DNA of 64,000 nucleotides from GCA-2732755 sp965228265 (GTDB taxonomy: Bacteria; Planctomycetota; Phycisphaerae; Phycisphaerales; UBA1924). Numbering within the stretch: position 1 is the first letter of the stretch; every line of letters begins with the position of its first letter. The stretch lies in assembly GCA_965228265.1 (NCBI GenBank), contig OZ245804.1, forward strand, positions 620,001-684,000, written 5' to 3'. Below the pieces are notes generated by a model. The model worked only from the letters and a program-made list of their open reading frames with translations. It made no database searches and had not been told where the DNA came from. Position numbers and translations under genes: made by a program. Below are positions 52,346 to 61,179 of the stretch, in pieces.

Positions 52346-55108
52346 ATGGGACATGCGCACAAGATCGGGAGGAGCCTGATCACGGCTGCGGCGTTCACGA
52401 TGATCGCTGCGGGCACCACCGTCGGGCAGGACGACAAGAAACCGGACTTCCCCAAGTTCGAGGAGGTCGCCAAGGACTATGAGAAGGTGGTTTCCACCGC
52501 CGACGGTGCCCAGAGCTTCTACACGGTCTGGACCCGTGAGAAGGACGGCCAGATGCTGGCTGAGCTTCCGCGGAACTACGAGAAGCAGAAGCAGTGGTTC
52601 GCGATGACCGTCGGCGCGGGTGAGACCTACGCGGGCCTGCAGGGCCGGGATATGTATGTCTACTGGAAGCGGTACGACAAACGCGTCGCGCTGATGGCGC
52701 CCGAGATCGGCACCCGCTCGACGGGCGACCAGGAGTCGAAGGACTCGGTCGAGAAGATCTTCACCGACCGCGTGATCCTCGATCTCCCGATCGAGTGCAT
52801 CGGTCCGAACGGCCAGCCCGTGATCGATCTGGACAACCTGCTGGCGGGCAACGCTTCGACGTTCTTCGGCGGCTCGGCCCGCGGCGCCAACACGCGTCTG
52901 CTGAACATCGCCAGCGCCAAGGCGTTCCCCAAGAACATCGAGATCGCGATCGAGATGCCCGTTGCGGGGGGCACGCTCAAGGAGTTCCACTACTCGATCA
53001 GCGCGGTCGAGGGCAGCAAGGGCTACAAGCCCCGCGTGGCCGACCAGCGCCTCGGGTACTTCACCACGACCTACCGCGACCTTGGCAAGTTCAAGGACGA
53101 CGAGAAGATCGTCCGCTACATCAACCGCTGGAACCTCGAGAAGCGTGACCCGAACCTGAAGCTGAGCCCGCCCAAGCAGCCCATCGTGTACTACATCGAT
53201 CACACGGTGCCCGTGCGGTACCGCCGATTCGTGCGCGAGGGTGTGGAGTACTGGAACAAGGCGTTCGAGAAGGTGGGCATCCTCAACGCGATCGAGGTCT
53301 ACCAGCAGGACGCCTCGACGGGCGCGCACATGGACAAGGACCCCGAGGACGTCCGCTACAACTTCATCCGCTGGCTGAGCAACGACATCGGCACCGCGAT
53401 CGGCCCGAGCCGGGCGCACCCGGAGACGGGCGAGATCCTCGATGCCGACGTGGTGCTGACCGACGGCTGGATCCGGTACTTCAACTACCAGTTCAACGAC
53501 CTGCTGCCGGACACCGCGATGGAGGGCATGAGCCCCGAGACGATGGCGTGGCTGGCAAGCCGACCCGAGTACGACCCGCGGGTGCTGCTCGCCGACCCGG
53601 CGCAGCAGGAGTTCGTCAAGGCCGAGATCGCCCAGCGCGGCGTGCAGCGCTACGGCGGGCACCCGGCTGCGATGGTCGACAACACGCTTTACGGCGACAA
53701 CGAGTACGACGGGCAGCTCGGCGCGCAGTCCGAGTTCAACGGCATGTGCATGGCTGCGCGGGGCAAGGGCCTCGATGTCGCCATGATGGCGATGCATCTG
53801 GAGATGGCCAACGAGCTTATCGGCGACGAGAACGAGGACGAGAACTCGGACATGCTCGACGGCATGCCCGACTGGTTCATCGGACCGATGCTCGCCGACC
53901 TTGTTGCGCACGAGGTCGGGCACACGCTCGGCCTGCGTCACAACTTCAAGGCCTCCAGCCAGTACACGATGGCGGAGATCAACTCCGAAGAGGTCAAGGG
54001 CAAGGCGTTTACCGCCTCGGTCATGGACTACATCCCGATCAACATCAATATGGATTCGGGCGAGGTTCAGGGCGACTACGCGATGGTCGACATCGGTGAC
54101 TACGACTACTGGGTCATCGACTACGGCTACGGCGACAACCCCGACGAGGTCGTCAAGCTCGCCGCCGAGAAGAACATCCCCTACGCAACCGACTACGACA
54201 CGTGGGGCATCGACCCCCTGGCGCGTCGCTACGACTTTGCGGCCTGGCCTCTGGATTACTGCGAGAACCAGAAGCGTCTGATCGATCTGTACCGCGATCG
54301 CCTGATGGACAAGTTCGTCCGCGAGGGTGACAGCTGGGCCCGCGCGACGCGTGGGTACAACATCACGCTCAACCAGCAGCTCTCGGGCGTGTCGATCATG
54401 GCCAACTGGATCGGTGGCGCGTACGTGCACCGCGACAAGAAGGGCGACCCCGCGGGGCGTCCGCCGCTGGTGGTGGTCGAAGCCGACAAGCAGCGGGCCG
54501 CGCTGAAGTATGTCCTCGAGAACGGCATGCGTGACGATGCGTACGGGCTGACCCCCGAGGTCATCACGCACCTGTCGGCGGACAACTGGTCGGACCGCTG
54601 GGGCGACTGGATGGCCGACCCGGCCTTCCCGATCCATGACCGTGTCAACGGCATGATGGCTAGCTCGCTGACGATGGTCATGAACCCCACCACGCTCAAG
54701 AACGTGTACGACAACGAGTTCCGCGTGTCGTCCGACCAGGACACCATCACGCTGCCCGAGGTCATGGACGCTGTGGTGGGCGAGGTCTTCAGCGAGATCG
54801 CTGAGGCACCCAAGCAGACCTACACAGAGCGTCAGCCGATGATCTCGAGCTTCCGCAGGAACCTGCAGCTCAATCTCATCGATCGCCTGATCGACTTCAC
54901 GCGTCCGGGCACGATGTCGGGCGCCTCGGCTGCACCGGTCCGCTCGCTCTCGGTCGAGCACCTCGAGAACCTCAAGACCAGGATCGACAAGGCGCTCGAG
55001 AGCAACGGCAAGCTGGATGACTACACCCGTTCGCACCTCTCCTCGGCGAGCAGCCGAATCGAGCGGGCGCTCGAGGCCGTGTACATCTACAACACCGACG
55101 ATCTCTGA
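52346..55108 (+). CDS. Secreted zinc-dependent metalloprotease (DUF5117/DUF5118 type)
   Basis: The 920-residue product has a signal peptide (about residues 1-27) and a large beta-rich N-terminal half. The metzincin zinc site is VAHEVGHTLGLRHN (about residue 524), followed by a Met-turn SVMDYIPI. The C-terminal half is mainly helical. The size, the YINRWNLEKRDP and APEIG patterns and the zinc site fit the DUF5117/DUF5118 metalloprotease family. The ATG at 52346 has AAGGAG upstream. It probably degrades extracytoplasmic proteins. Confidence 0.92.
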   Translation: MGHAHKIGRSLITAAAFTMIAAGTTVGQDDKKPDFPKFEEVAKDYEKVVSTADGAQSFYTVWTREKDGQMLAELPRNYEKQKQWFAMTVGAGETYAGLQGRDMYVYWKRYDKRVALMAPEIGTRSTGDQESKDSVEKIFTDRVILDLPIECIGPNGQPVIDLDNLLAGNASTFFGGSARGANTRLLNIASAKAFPKNIEIAIEMPVAGGTLKEFHYSISAVEGSKGYKPRVADQRLGYFTTTYRDLGKFKDDEKIVRYINRWNLEKRDPNLKLSPPKQPIVYYIDHTVPVRYRRFVREGVEYWNKAFEKVGILNAIEVYQQDASTGAHMDKDPEDVRYNFIRWLSNDIGTAIGPSRAHPETGEILDADVVLTDGWIRYFNYQFNDLLPDTAMEGMSPETMAWLASRPEYDPRVLLADPAQQEFVKAEIAQRGVQRYGGHPAAMVDNTLYGDNEYDGQLGAQSEFNGMCMAARGKGLDVAMMAMHLEMANELIGDENEDENSDMLDGMPDWFIGPMLADLVAHEVGHTLGLRHNFKASSQYTMAEINSEEVKGKAFTASVMDYIPININMDSGEVQGDYAMVDIGDYDYWVIDYGYGDNPDEVVKLAAEKNIPYATDYDTWGIDPLARRYDFAAWPLDYCENQKRLIDLYRDRLMDKFVREGDSWARATRGYNITLNQQLSGVSIMANWIGGAYVHRDKKGDPAGRPPLVVVEADKQRAALKYVLENGMRDDAYGLTPEVITHLSADNWSDRWGDWMADPAFPIHDRVNGMMASSLTMVMNPTTLKNVYDNEFRVSSDQDTITLPEVMDAVVGEVFSEIAEAPKQTYTERQPMISSFRRNLQLNLIDRLIDFTRPGTMSGASAAPVRSLSVEHLENLKTRIDKALESNGKLDDYTRSHLSSASSRIERALEAVYIYNTDDL

Positions 55109-55135
55109 ATCCGTCGGTCAGTGAGTGATTCACAC

Positions 55136-55173
55136 GAGGCCGGGCCCTGCGGGGTCCGGCCTCTTTCGTTTTT
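55136..55173 (+). terminator. Rho-independent terminator after the metalloprotease gene
   Basis: GAGGCCGG and CCGGCCTC form an 8-bp stem around a 12-base loop, followed by TTTCGTTTTT. The T run touches the stop codon of the convergent dxr gene. Confidence 0.9.
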
Positions 55174-56372
55174 CAGTGCTGCGTCAGCCAGTCGCGTACG
55201 AACGCTCTTGCCTCGGCGCTCGCTTTCTCGACGCAGGCGAGCGACGTGATGGGTCTGGCCTCGTGCGCATCCATCGCGGCGCGCACGGCCTCGGCGATGC
55301 GTCCGAAGGGCACGCGCTTCCCGGACTCGTTGCCGGGCGCGAGGAATGCCTCGACGGCCTCCTCGTTGGCGGCGTTGAACACCGCGCCCAGGCTTCCGCC
55401 CTCGCGGATGACCTCGTACGCCATCGAGAGTGCGGGGAAGGCGTCGTGGTCCGGCTCACGGAACTCGAGCGTGCCGATCTTTGCGAGGTCGAACCCGTCG
55501 GCGCAGCACGGGGCGCGATCGGGGAAGGTGAGGGCGTACTGGATGGGCGTTCGCATGTCGGGCGCGCCGAGCTGCGCGATCATCGAGCCATCGACGAACT
55601 CGACCATGGAGTGCACGGTGGAGGTCGGGTGCACGAGCACGCAGAGCTTGTCGGCCTTGATCCCGAAGAGCCAGTGCGCCTCGATAAGCTCGAGCGCCTT
55701 GTTCATGAGCGAGGCGGTGTCGACGGTGACCTTCGGACCCATCGACCAGGTCGGGTGCGCCAGGGCCATTTCTGGTGTGGCGGCGTAGACCTCCTGCGCG
55801 GGCAGGTCGCGCAGTGCCCCGCCGCTGGCGGTCAGGATCATGCGCCTGACGCGCGAGGGCGTAGACACCGGTGGGCGCACGTCGCCCAGGCACTGCCAGA
55901 GCGCCGAGTGCTCGCTGTCGACGGGGAGCAAACTGGCGCCCGTTCGGCTGCACGCATTAACGACCAGCTCGCCCGCGGCGACGAGTGTTTCCTTGTTTGC
56001 CAGGGCCACATCGATCCCGAGTTCGACGGCTGCGAGCGTTGCGCCGAGCCCGGCGGACCCGACGATCGCACCGACAACGAGATCCACGCCGACGGTTTCG
56101 TGCGCACGGCGGATGAGTTCCTCGGCTGCGCTCTCGCCTGTGATCTGCTCGGCGCTGGCATCCAGTTGCTCACTGGCGCACGTCGAGACGAATCGAGGTT
56201 TGAACTGTTCGATCTGGCGCGCGAGCTCGTCGCTGGCACGCCCCGCAGCGAGACCGACGACCTCGAAGCGGTGCGGCCCGTTCTGCGCATTGAGATGCCC
56301 GATGACGTCCAGCGTCTGCGTCCCGATCGAGCCGGTGGAGCCCAGGATGACGATGCGCTTTGGGGACGTCAT
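55173..56372 (-). CDS. dxr: 1-deoxy-D-xylulose 5-phosphate reductoisomerase
   Basis: The 399-residue NADPH enzyme makes MEP in the non-mevalonate isoprenoid pathway. It has the NADPH site ILGSTGSIGTQTLDVI, the catalytic segments ANKETLVAAGELVV and PVDSEHSALWQCL, and the loop TASGGALRD. The C-terminal helical domain carries FNAANEEAVEAFL. Its upstream neighbour rne ends four bases before its start on the same strand, so the two are probably cotranscribed. Confidence 0.97.
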   Translation of the reverse strand: MTSPKRIVILGSTGSIGTQTLDVIGHLNAQNGPHRFEVVGLAAGRASDELARQIEQFKPRFVSTCASEQLDASAEQITGESAAEELIRRAHETVGVDLVVGAIVGSAGLGATLAAVELGIDVALANKETLVAAGELVVNACSRTGASLLPVDSEHSALWQCLGDVRPPVSTPSRVRRMILTASGGALRDLPAQEVYAATPEMALAHPTWSMGPKVTVDTASLMNKALELIEAHWLFGIKADKLCVLVHPTSTVHSMVEFVDGSMIAQLGAPDMRTPIQYALTFPDRAPCCADGFDLAKIGTLEFREPDHDAFPALSMAYEVIREGGSLGAVFNAANEEAVEAFLAPGNESGKRVPFGRIAEAVRAAMDAHEARPITSLACVEKASAEARAFVRDWLTQH

Positions 56373-56376
56373 CGGA

Positions 56377-58737
56377 TCACTCGTCGCTCATGGCGGCCTT
56401 CTCGCTCGGCTTCAGCTTGCGCCGGCTGCCGGCATAGAGCGTTCTGGGCTTCTTCGGTTTGGGGGTCTCGGCGACTACTTCGACGGTGGGCGGGCTCTTC
56501 TCGGCTTTGGCTTTGCCGTTGGACGTCTCGCCCGACTCGGATGTGTCCGACGACTTGCCCTTGCCCCGGCCGCCACGCCTGCGACGACGCTTCTTCTTGC
56601 CGCCCGATTCGTCATCGCCTTCGGATTTCGCCTCGTCAGAGGGGGTGTTCTCGGCGTCGGGTGCTGCGTCTTGGCTGGCTTTGGCCTCGGCGTCGGGCTT
56701 GGCTGACTCTTCGTTCTCGCCATCGGCATCGCCCGCGGCATCGGTGCTTGAGCTGCGCTTCTTGCCGCGACGGCGGCGGCGCTTCTTCTTGGGCTTGTCG
56801 TCGCCTTCGGACTCGGCGTCGTCGGCCTCGGCATCGCCCGCGTTTTCGTTCTGCTCGGGCTGCTCGGCTTCTTTGGATTCGCTCTCTGAATCGGACAAGC
56901 TCTCGGCGTCCGAGTCGCCTGACTCTTCGCCTTCCTGTGACTTGTCGCCACTGCGCTTGCGGCCCCGCCCGCCGCGACGGCGACGGCGGCGCTTCTTCTT
57001 GCCGCCCGACTGCTGCTCGTCATCCTCGTCCTCGTCATCCGCGGCGGCAGCGGCCTTGGCGGCGTCGATCTCGATCGGGTGGGGGTCCGCGACGTCCTCG
57101 ATCGCCTGCAACAGGTCCTCTTCCTCGCTGATCTCGTCCCACGCGCGGTCGTCGGAGGAATCGGTCCACTCGGGGAGCTGCTTGGGGAGCCTTGGCTTGG
57201 GCAGCGTTGCGACGTCGATGTCGTTGCCCGCCTCGTCGTAGGCGTAGACGTTGAACCGCTCGGTGCCGAGCTGATCGCTCACGCGCACCATGACGGTCTT
57301 CTGGGTGATCAGTTCCATCCGAGTGATGGATCGGCGTCGGCTTGAGAGCAGTTCACCCGCGACGCGGCCAGGCACGACGAGCTCGGCTTTCTTCACCTTG
57401 TCGTAGCTGAGGATCAGCGCCAGCTCGCGCAGCGCCTCGGCCGCGAGCGACTCGGGCTTGCGGACCCAGCCCCGGCCCATGTGCGGCGGCAGCTCGGTGT
57501 AGTGCGTGCCCTGGGCGCTCGGACGCATGCGCTGGCGGGTCATCTCCATGATGCCGAACTGGCTGATCGGGAGGATGGTGCTCTTGGCGCGGTCGCGCTT
57601 GAGTCGGTCCTTGAAGCGGGCCTCGATCGCCTTGCGGTGCTTGGCCTGGTTCATGTCGATCAGGTCGTTGATGACGAGCCCGCCGAGCTCGCGGAGTTTG
57701 AGCTGGCGGCAGATCACGTCGACCGCTTCGAGGTTGGTCTGGTAGGCGTTGGTCTCGGCGTCCTTGGCCTTCCGGCTCTTGCCGCTGTTCACATCGATCG
57801 CGACGACGGCTTCGGTCTCGTCGATGACGAGGCGTCCGCCCGAGGGCAGGGGCACCTCGCGGGTGATCATCTGGCGCACCTGCTCCTCGATGCCGAAGGC
57901 GTGGAACATGGGCGACTTGAGGTTGTAGTGGCGCAGTTTGATGCCCGTGCGCGGGGCGACGACCTTCAGGAAGTTGGCCGCACGCGCCAAGCCCTGCTCG
58001 TGGTCGATGATGACCTCGTCGATCTCGGTGGTGAGCAGGTCGCGCAGGGCGCGGACAAGCAGGTCGCTCTCGGCGTAGAGCAGCGAGGGCTTGCTGGTCG
58101 ACTTGCGCCGCTTCTCGATGTCCTTCCAGAGGCGCTGGAGGTAGGCCAGGTCGCGCTTGAGTTCGGTCTTGTTGCGCCCGAAGCCGGCGGTGCGGAGGAT
58201 GAAGCCGAAACCCTCGGGCAGGTCGATCGAGTCGAGGATCTCGCGCATCTGTCGGCGTTTGTCCTCGTCTTCCATCTTTCGGCTGACGCCCACGTTGTCC
58301 ATCTGTGGCATCATGACGAGGTACTTGCCGGGGATGGAGAGGTAGGTCGTGGCTGCGGGGCCCTTGGTGCCTACGCCGTCTTTGAGGATCTGGACGACGA
58401 TCTTCTGGCCGCGCTTGAGGCACTGCTGGATGGGCGGTCGGTCGCGTCGCGCGGTTTTCTTGCCGATCTTCTCGGTGGTCTCGCCGTCCTCCTCCGGGAA
58501 GTACATCGGGTGGATGTCTGAGGTGTGGAGGAACGCGGACTCGGGTCCGCCGAAGTCGACGAACGCGGCCTGGAGGCTGCTCTCGATGTTGGTGACCTTG
58601 CCGAGGTAGAGGTTGTTGACTCTGTTGGCGGTTGCGGGACGTTCGGTGTGGTAGTCCTCGAGGACGCCGTCCTCAACGATGGCAACCCGGCATTCCTCGC
58701 CGGGCTGATAGCTGATGAGCATCTGATGCTTGGGCAT
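56377..58737 (-). CDS. rne: Ribonuclease E/G with long basic-acidic C-terminus
   Basis: The 786-residue endoribonuclease processes and degrades RNA. The S1 domain (about residues 40-130), the RNase H-like region and the DNase I-like catalytic region with AIDVNSGK and VINDLIDM are present. The usual zinc-link CPxC is missing; the segment reads RMRPSAQGTHYTELPPHMGRGWV. The C-terminal 250 residues alternate acidic stretches with three KKKRRRR-type blocks, likely RNA-binding or scaffold sites. The ATG at 58737 follows GGAAAG. dxr follows directly. Confidence 0.95.
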   Translation of the reverse strand: MPKHQMLISYQPGEECRVAIVEDGVLEDYHTERPATANRVNNLYLGKVTNIESSLQAAFVDFGGPESAFLHTSDIHPMYFPEEDGETTEKIGKKTARRDRPPIQQCLKRGQKIVVQILKDGVGTKGPAATTYLSIPGKYLVMMPQMDNVGVSRKMEDEDKRRQMREILDSIDLPEGFGFILRTAGFGRNKTELKRDLAYLQRLWKDIEKRRKSTSKPSLLYAESDLLVRALRDLLTTEIDEVIIDHEQGLARAANFLKVVAPRTGIKLRHYNLKSPMFHAFGIEEQVRQMITREVPLPSGGRLVIDETEAVVAIDVNSGKSRKAKDAETNAYQTNLEAVDVICRQLKLRELGGLVINDLIDMNQAKHRKAIEARFKDRLKRDRAKSTILPISQFGIMEMTRQRMRPSAQGTHYTELPPHMGRGWVRKPESLAAEALRELALILSYDKVKKAELVVPGRVAGELLSSRRRSITRMELITQKTVMVRVSDQLGTERFNVYAYDEAGNDIDVATLPKPRLPKQLPEWTDSSDDRAWDEISEEEDLLQAIEDVADPHPIEIDAAKAAAAADDEDEDDEQQSGGKKKRRRRRRGGRGRKRSGDKSQEGEESGDSDAESLSDSESESKEAEQPEQNENAGDAEADDAESEGDDKPKKKRRRRRGKKRSSSTDAAGDADGENEESAKPDAEAKASQDAAPDAENTPSDEAKSEGDDESGGKKKRRRRRGGRGKGKSSDTSESGETSNGKAKAEKSPPTVEVVAETPKPKKPRTLYAGSRRKLKPSEKAAMSDE

Positions 58738-59017
58738 TGTGTGCTTTCCGTGCTGTGGCGTTCTCACCGGGAGCACGGGCATGGGGCATGCAGCATGACA
58801 CATCGGAGCGCGCGCAGAGCGAGTCCGTCTTGCTGTCGCATCGTTTGGGATTCAAAGCGGGAATGTTCACCGCCTGCCTCGTTTGTGATGCGGGCCTTGG
58901 CCCGTGTCCGGCGCCGATCGTGCTTGCGGGGGTCATCGCGGCAACAGGCCTGCGTGACTCGCGCCCAGTTGGCGATCGGAGGCGCCTGGGACGTGGTTCG
59001 TTCTTCAAATCACTCGG

Positions 59018-60796
59018 TCATCGCCCGGTTTTGTCACCCCGGAACTGACCGAAACTTTCGTACGCTTCGGGGAGCTCCTTGCGGAGCCGATCCCTGACAT
59101 ACATCGACACTTCAGTGTCGGAATCGAAAGAGATCGCCTTTTTGGCCAGTCTTTCGCAGCGGTCGATGGAAATCGACCGGATCAGACGCTTGATCCCGGG
59201 GGCGACCCCCGGAGTAACACTAAGGGTACGCACGCCCAGGCCCATCAGCAAGACGGCCATATCCGGGTCGCCGGCGGCCTCGCCGCAGCAGCTCACCGGC
59301 AGATTCCGACGCCTGGCCGCCCGAACCACGTCGCGCACCAGCTTCAAGACCGCCGGGTGCGAGGGGGCGAAGAGGTCGGCCACGCGCTCGTTCGTCCGGT
59401 CGACGGCGAGGGTGTACTGCACGAGGTCGTTGGTTCCGATGGAGAAGAAATCGACCTCGCGCGCCAGCGTCGAAGCGACCAGTGCCGCCGAGGGCACCTC
59501 GACCATGATGCCGATGGGCAGGTCGCGGTCGAAGGCCTGTCCCTCGTCCTGGAGGTCTTCCATGACGTCGTTGATGATGTGGCGCGACTGGCGAACTTCG
59601 CTCACGCTGGTGACAAGTGGCAGCATCAGCTTCACCGGGCCGTGGGCCGAGGCGCGGAGGATCGCGCGGAGCTGGCGCTTGAACATGGGCAGGTTCTTCA
59701 GGCAGTAGCGGATGGACCGCAGGCCGAGCGCGGGGTTGCGCTCGGGGTTGAGCGACTGCGCCTGGGTGTATTTGTCGGCGCCCAGGTCCATTGTGCGGAT
59801 GGTCAGGGTTCTGCCTTCGAGCTGTTCCACGCACGAGCGGTAGGCCTCGTAGTGCTCTTCTTCGGTCGGTTCGCGTTCGCCGGCGAGGTAGAGGAACTCG
59901 GTACGGAAGAGCCCGATGCCCTCGCCGCCGTATTCGAGGACGTGGTGTGTTTCCTCGGCGAATTCGATGTTTCCGAGGACCTCGATTCTGGTGCCGTCGG
60001 TCGTGACGGGTTCGAGCGAGGCGAGCTCTCGGAGCGTCATCTGGTAGTTGCCGCGTTCGACTTCTTCGGAGAGGTAGTGCTCGATGGTGTCGAAGTCGGG
60101 TTCGACGATCACGATGCCGCGGGAGCCGTCGAGGATGATGGTGTCGCCATCGGAGAGCTTGCCCCAGAGTCGGCTCAGCCCGACGACGGCCGGGATGCCG
60201 AGCGCGCGTGCGACGATGGCGGTGTGGCTCGTTTTGCCGCCGAGGTCGGTGGCGATGGCGACGACCTTGGAGCGGTCGAACCCGACGGTCTGGCTTGGTG
60301 TCAGCTCGCGGGCGATGACGATGGCGTCGTACTCGAGATCCGAGAGCTCCTGTCCGTGGGCTCCGACGAGGTGTCCCAGCACGCGGCCGGCGAGGTCGGT
60401 GATGTCGTTGACCTTGGTCGTGAAGGCGGAGTCGGGCATGGCCCGGAAGCGGTCGGCCCACTCGCCGAAGACCTTGTCGACGGCGTACTCGGCGGTGACG
60501 ACTTCGTCTTGGATGACCTTTTCGATGGAGCTCCGGAGGACCTTGTCGCGGAGCATCCCGATGTGGAAGCCGAAGATCTGGGCGGCCTCGCGCCCCATGT
60601 CCCGCTCGGCCTGGTCGCGGACCCTTTCGAGTTCTTCGACGGACTCGCTGATGGCCTCCCCGAGACGGGCGAGCTGGTGATCGAGGTCTTTGGGAGTGAC
60701 GGATCGACGGGGAATCCGCCTCGCCTCGTCGTCGAGGACGAAAACCCGCCCGACAACTATGCCCGGCGACACCCCGATGCCCGCGAATCGTTCCAT
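59018..60796 (-). CDS. ptsI: Phosphoenolpyruvate-protein phosphotransferase (enzyme I)
   Basis: The 592-residue cytoplasmic enzyme starts the phosphotransfer chain of the PTS. The phosphohistidine motif is DLGGKTSHTAIVAR (about residue 188), and the PEP-binding C-terminal barrel has GIGLFRTEFLYL, the MLPLVTSVSEV segment, IGIMVEVPSAAL, FFSIGTNDLVQYTLAVDR and SCCGEAAGDP. No HPr or EII gene is adjacent, so in this organism it may serve regulation or a distant system. The ATG at 60796 is chosen from the family N-terminus (MERFAGIGVSPGI); the ribosome binding site GGGAT is weak. Confidence 0.96.
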   Translation of the reverse strand: MERFAGIGVSPGIVVGRVFVLDDEARRIPRRSVTPKDLDHQLARLGEAISESVEELERVRDQAERDMGREAAQIFGFHIGMLRDKVLRSSIEKVIQDEVVTAEYAVDKVFGEWADRFRAMPDSAFTTKVNDITDLAGRVLGHLVGAHGQELSDLEYDAIVIARELTPSQTVGFDRSKVVAIATDLGGKTSHTAIVARALGIPAVVGLSRLWGKLSDGDTIILDGSRGIVIVEPDFDTIEHYLSEEVERGNYQMTLRELASLEPVTTDGTRIEVLGNIEFAEETHHVLEYGGEGIGLFRTEFLYLAGEREPTEEEHYEAYRSCVEQLEGRTLTIRTMDLGADKYTQAQSLNPERNPALGLRSIRYCLKNLPMFKRQLRAILRASAHGPVKLMLPLVTSVSEVRQSRHIINDVMEDLQDEGQAFDRDLPIGIMVEVPSAALVASTLAREVDFFSIGTNDLVQYTLAVDRTNERVADLFAPSHPAVLKLVRDVVRAARRRNLPVSCCGEAAGDPDMAVLLMGLGVRTLSVTPGVAPGIKRLIRSISIDRCERLAKKAISFDSDTEVSMYVRDRLRKELPEAYESFGQFRGDKTGR

Positions 60797-61179
60797 CTCT
60801 ATCCCAGTGGCCCCACGCTCGCCCCCCCTGGCAGCCCCCGGGCCGGGGTTCTGCGGGGAAATGTCAGGGTTGCGTGCGATCGTAGTCCGGAGGCTTGACT
60901 CGGGTACCCACCTTGGCCGATACTCTGATGCAAGGGGCGGGTTCTGCCGCCCAATGCCTGACGGGTGCCAGCGTACCCGAGGGCTCCACGGACCACGGCA
61001 AGGTGTGGTTTGGCTGTCTCGGCCACGGTTTGAGCAAGCGCAACGGGCGCTCGCAGATCGGCCTGAACACAGCTCGTGACATTCAGGAAGCGGTGTCGAC
61101 GCATGACGCGTCAGGCCTGTGTGCGGCCGGGTCGTACCCGGACGTGTGCCCAGTCCAAAGCACCGGATCGAGGGGAATC
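60797..61179 (+). other. Divergent region and long rho leader
   Basis: This 383-base gap between ptsI and rho holds the promoter at 60895 and about 250 bases of predicted rho leader. The leader is open in the rho frame back to 60895, but the residues encoded do not resemble a Rho domain and the strong ribosome binding site is at the GTG at 61180. No other gene is supported. Confidence 0.55.
60895..60924 (+). promoter_or_regulatory. Sigma-70-type promoter of rho
   Basis: TTGACT (60895-60900), an 18-base spacer and GATACT (60919-60924) form a good housekeeping promoter. Transcription would start near 60931, leaving about 250 bases before the rho GTG. Confidence 0.6.

Noticed and set aside
51248..55036. 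Minus-strand open frame of 1262 codons
   Set aside because: It lies antisense to the UbiA-family and metalloprotease genes, whose proteins have clear motifs. Its translation is Arg/Val/His-rich, as expected from the complement of GC-rich codons.
60895..61179. Longer Rho starting at 60895
   Set aside because: The added 95 residues show no OB-fold or Rho-N pattern, they begin at the predicted -35 box of the promoter, and the GTG at 61180 has a strong ribosome binding site.
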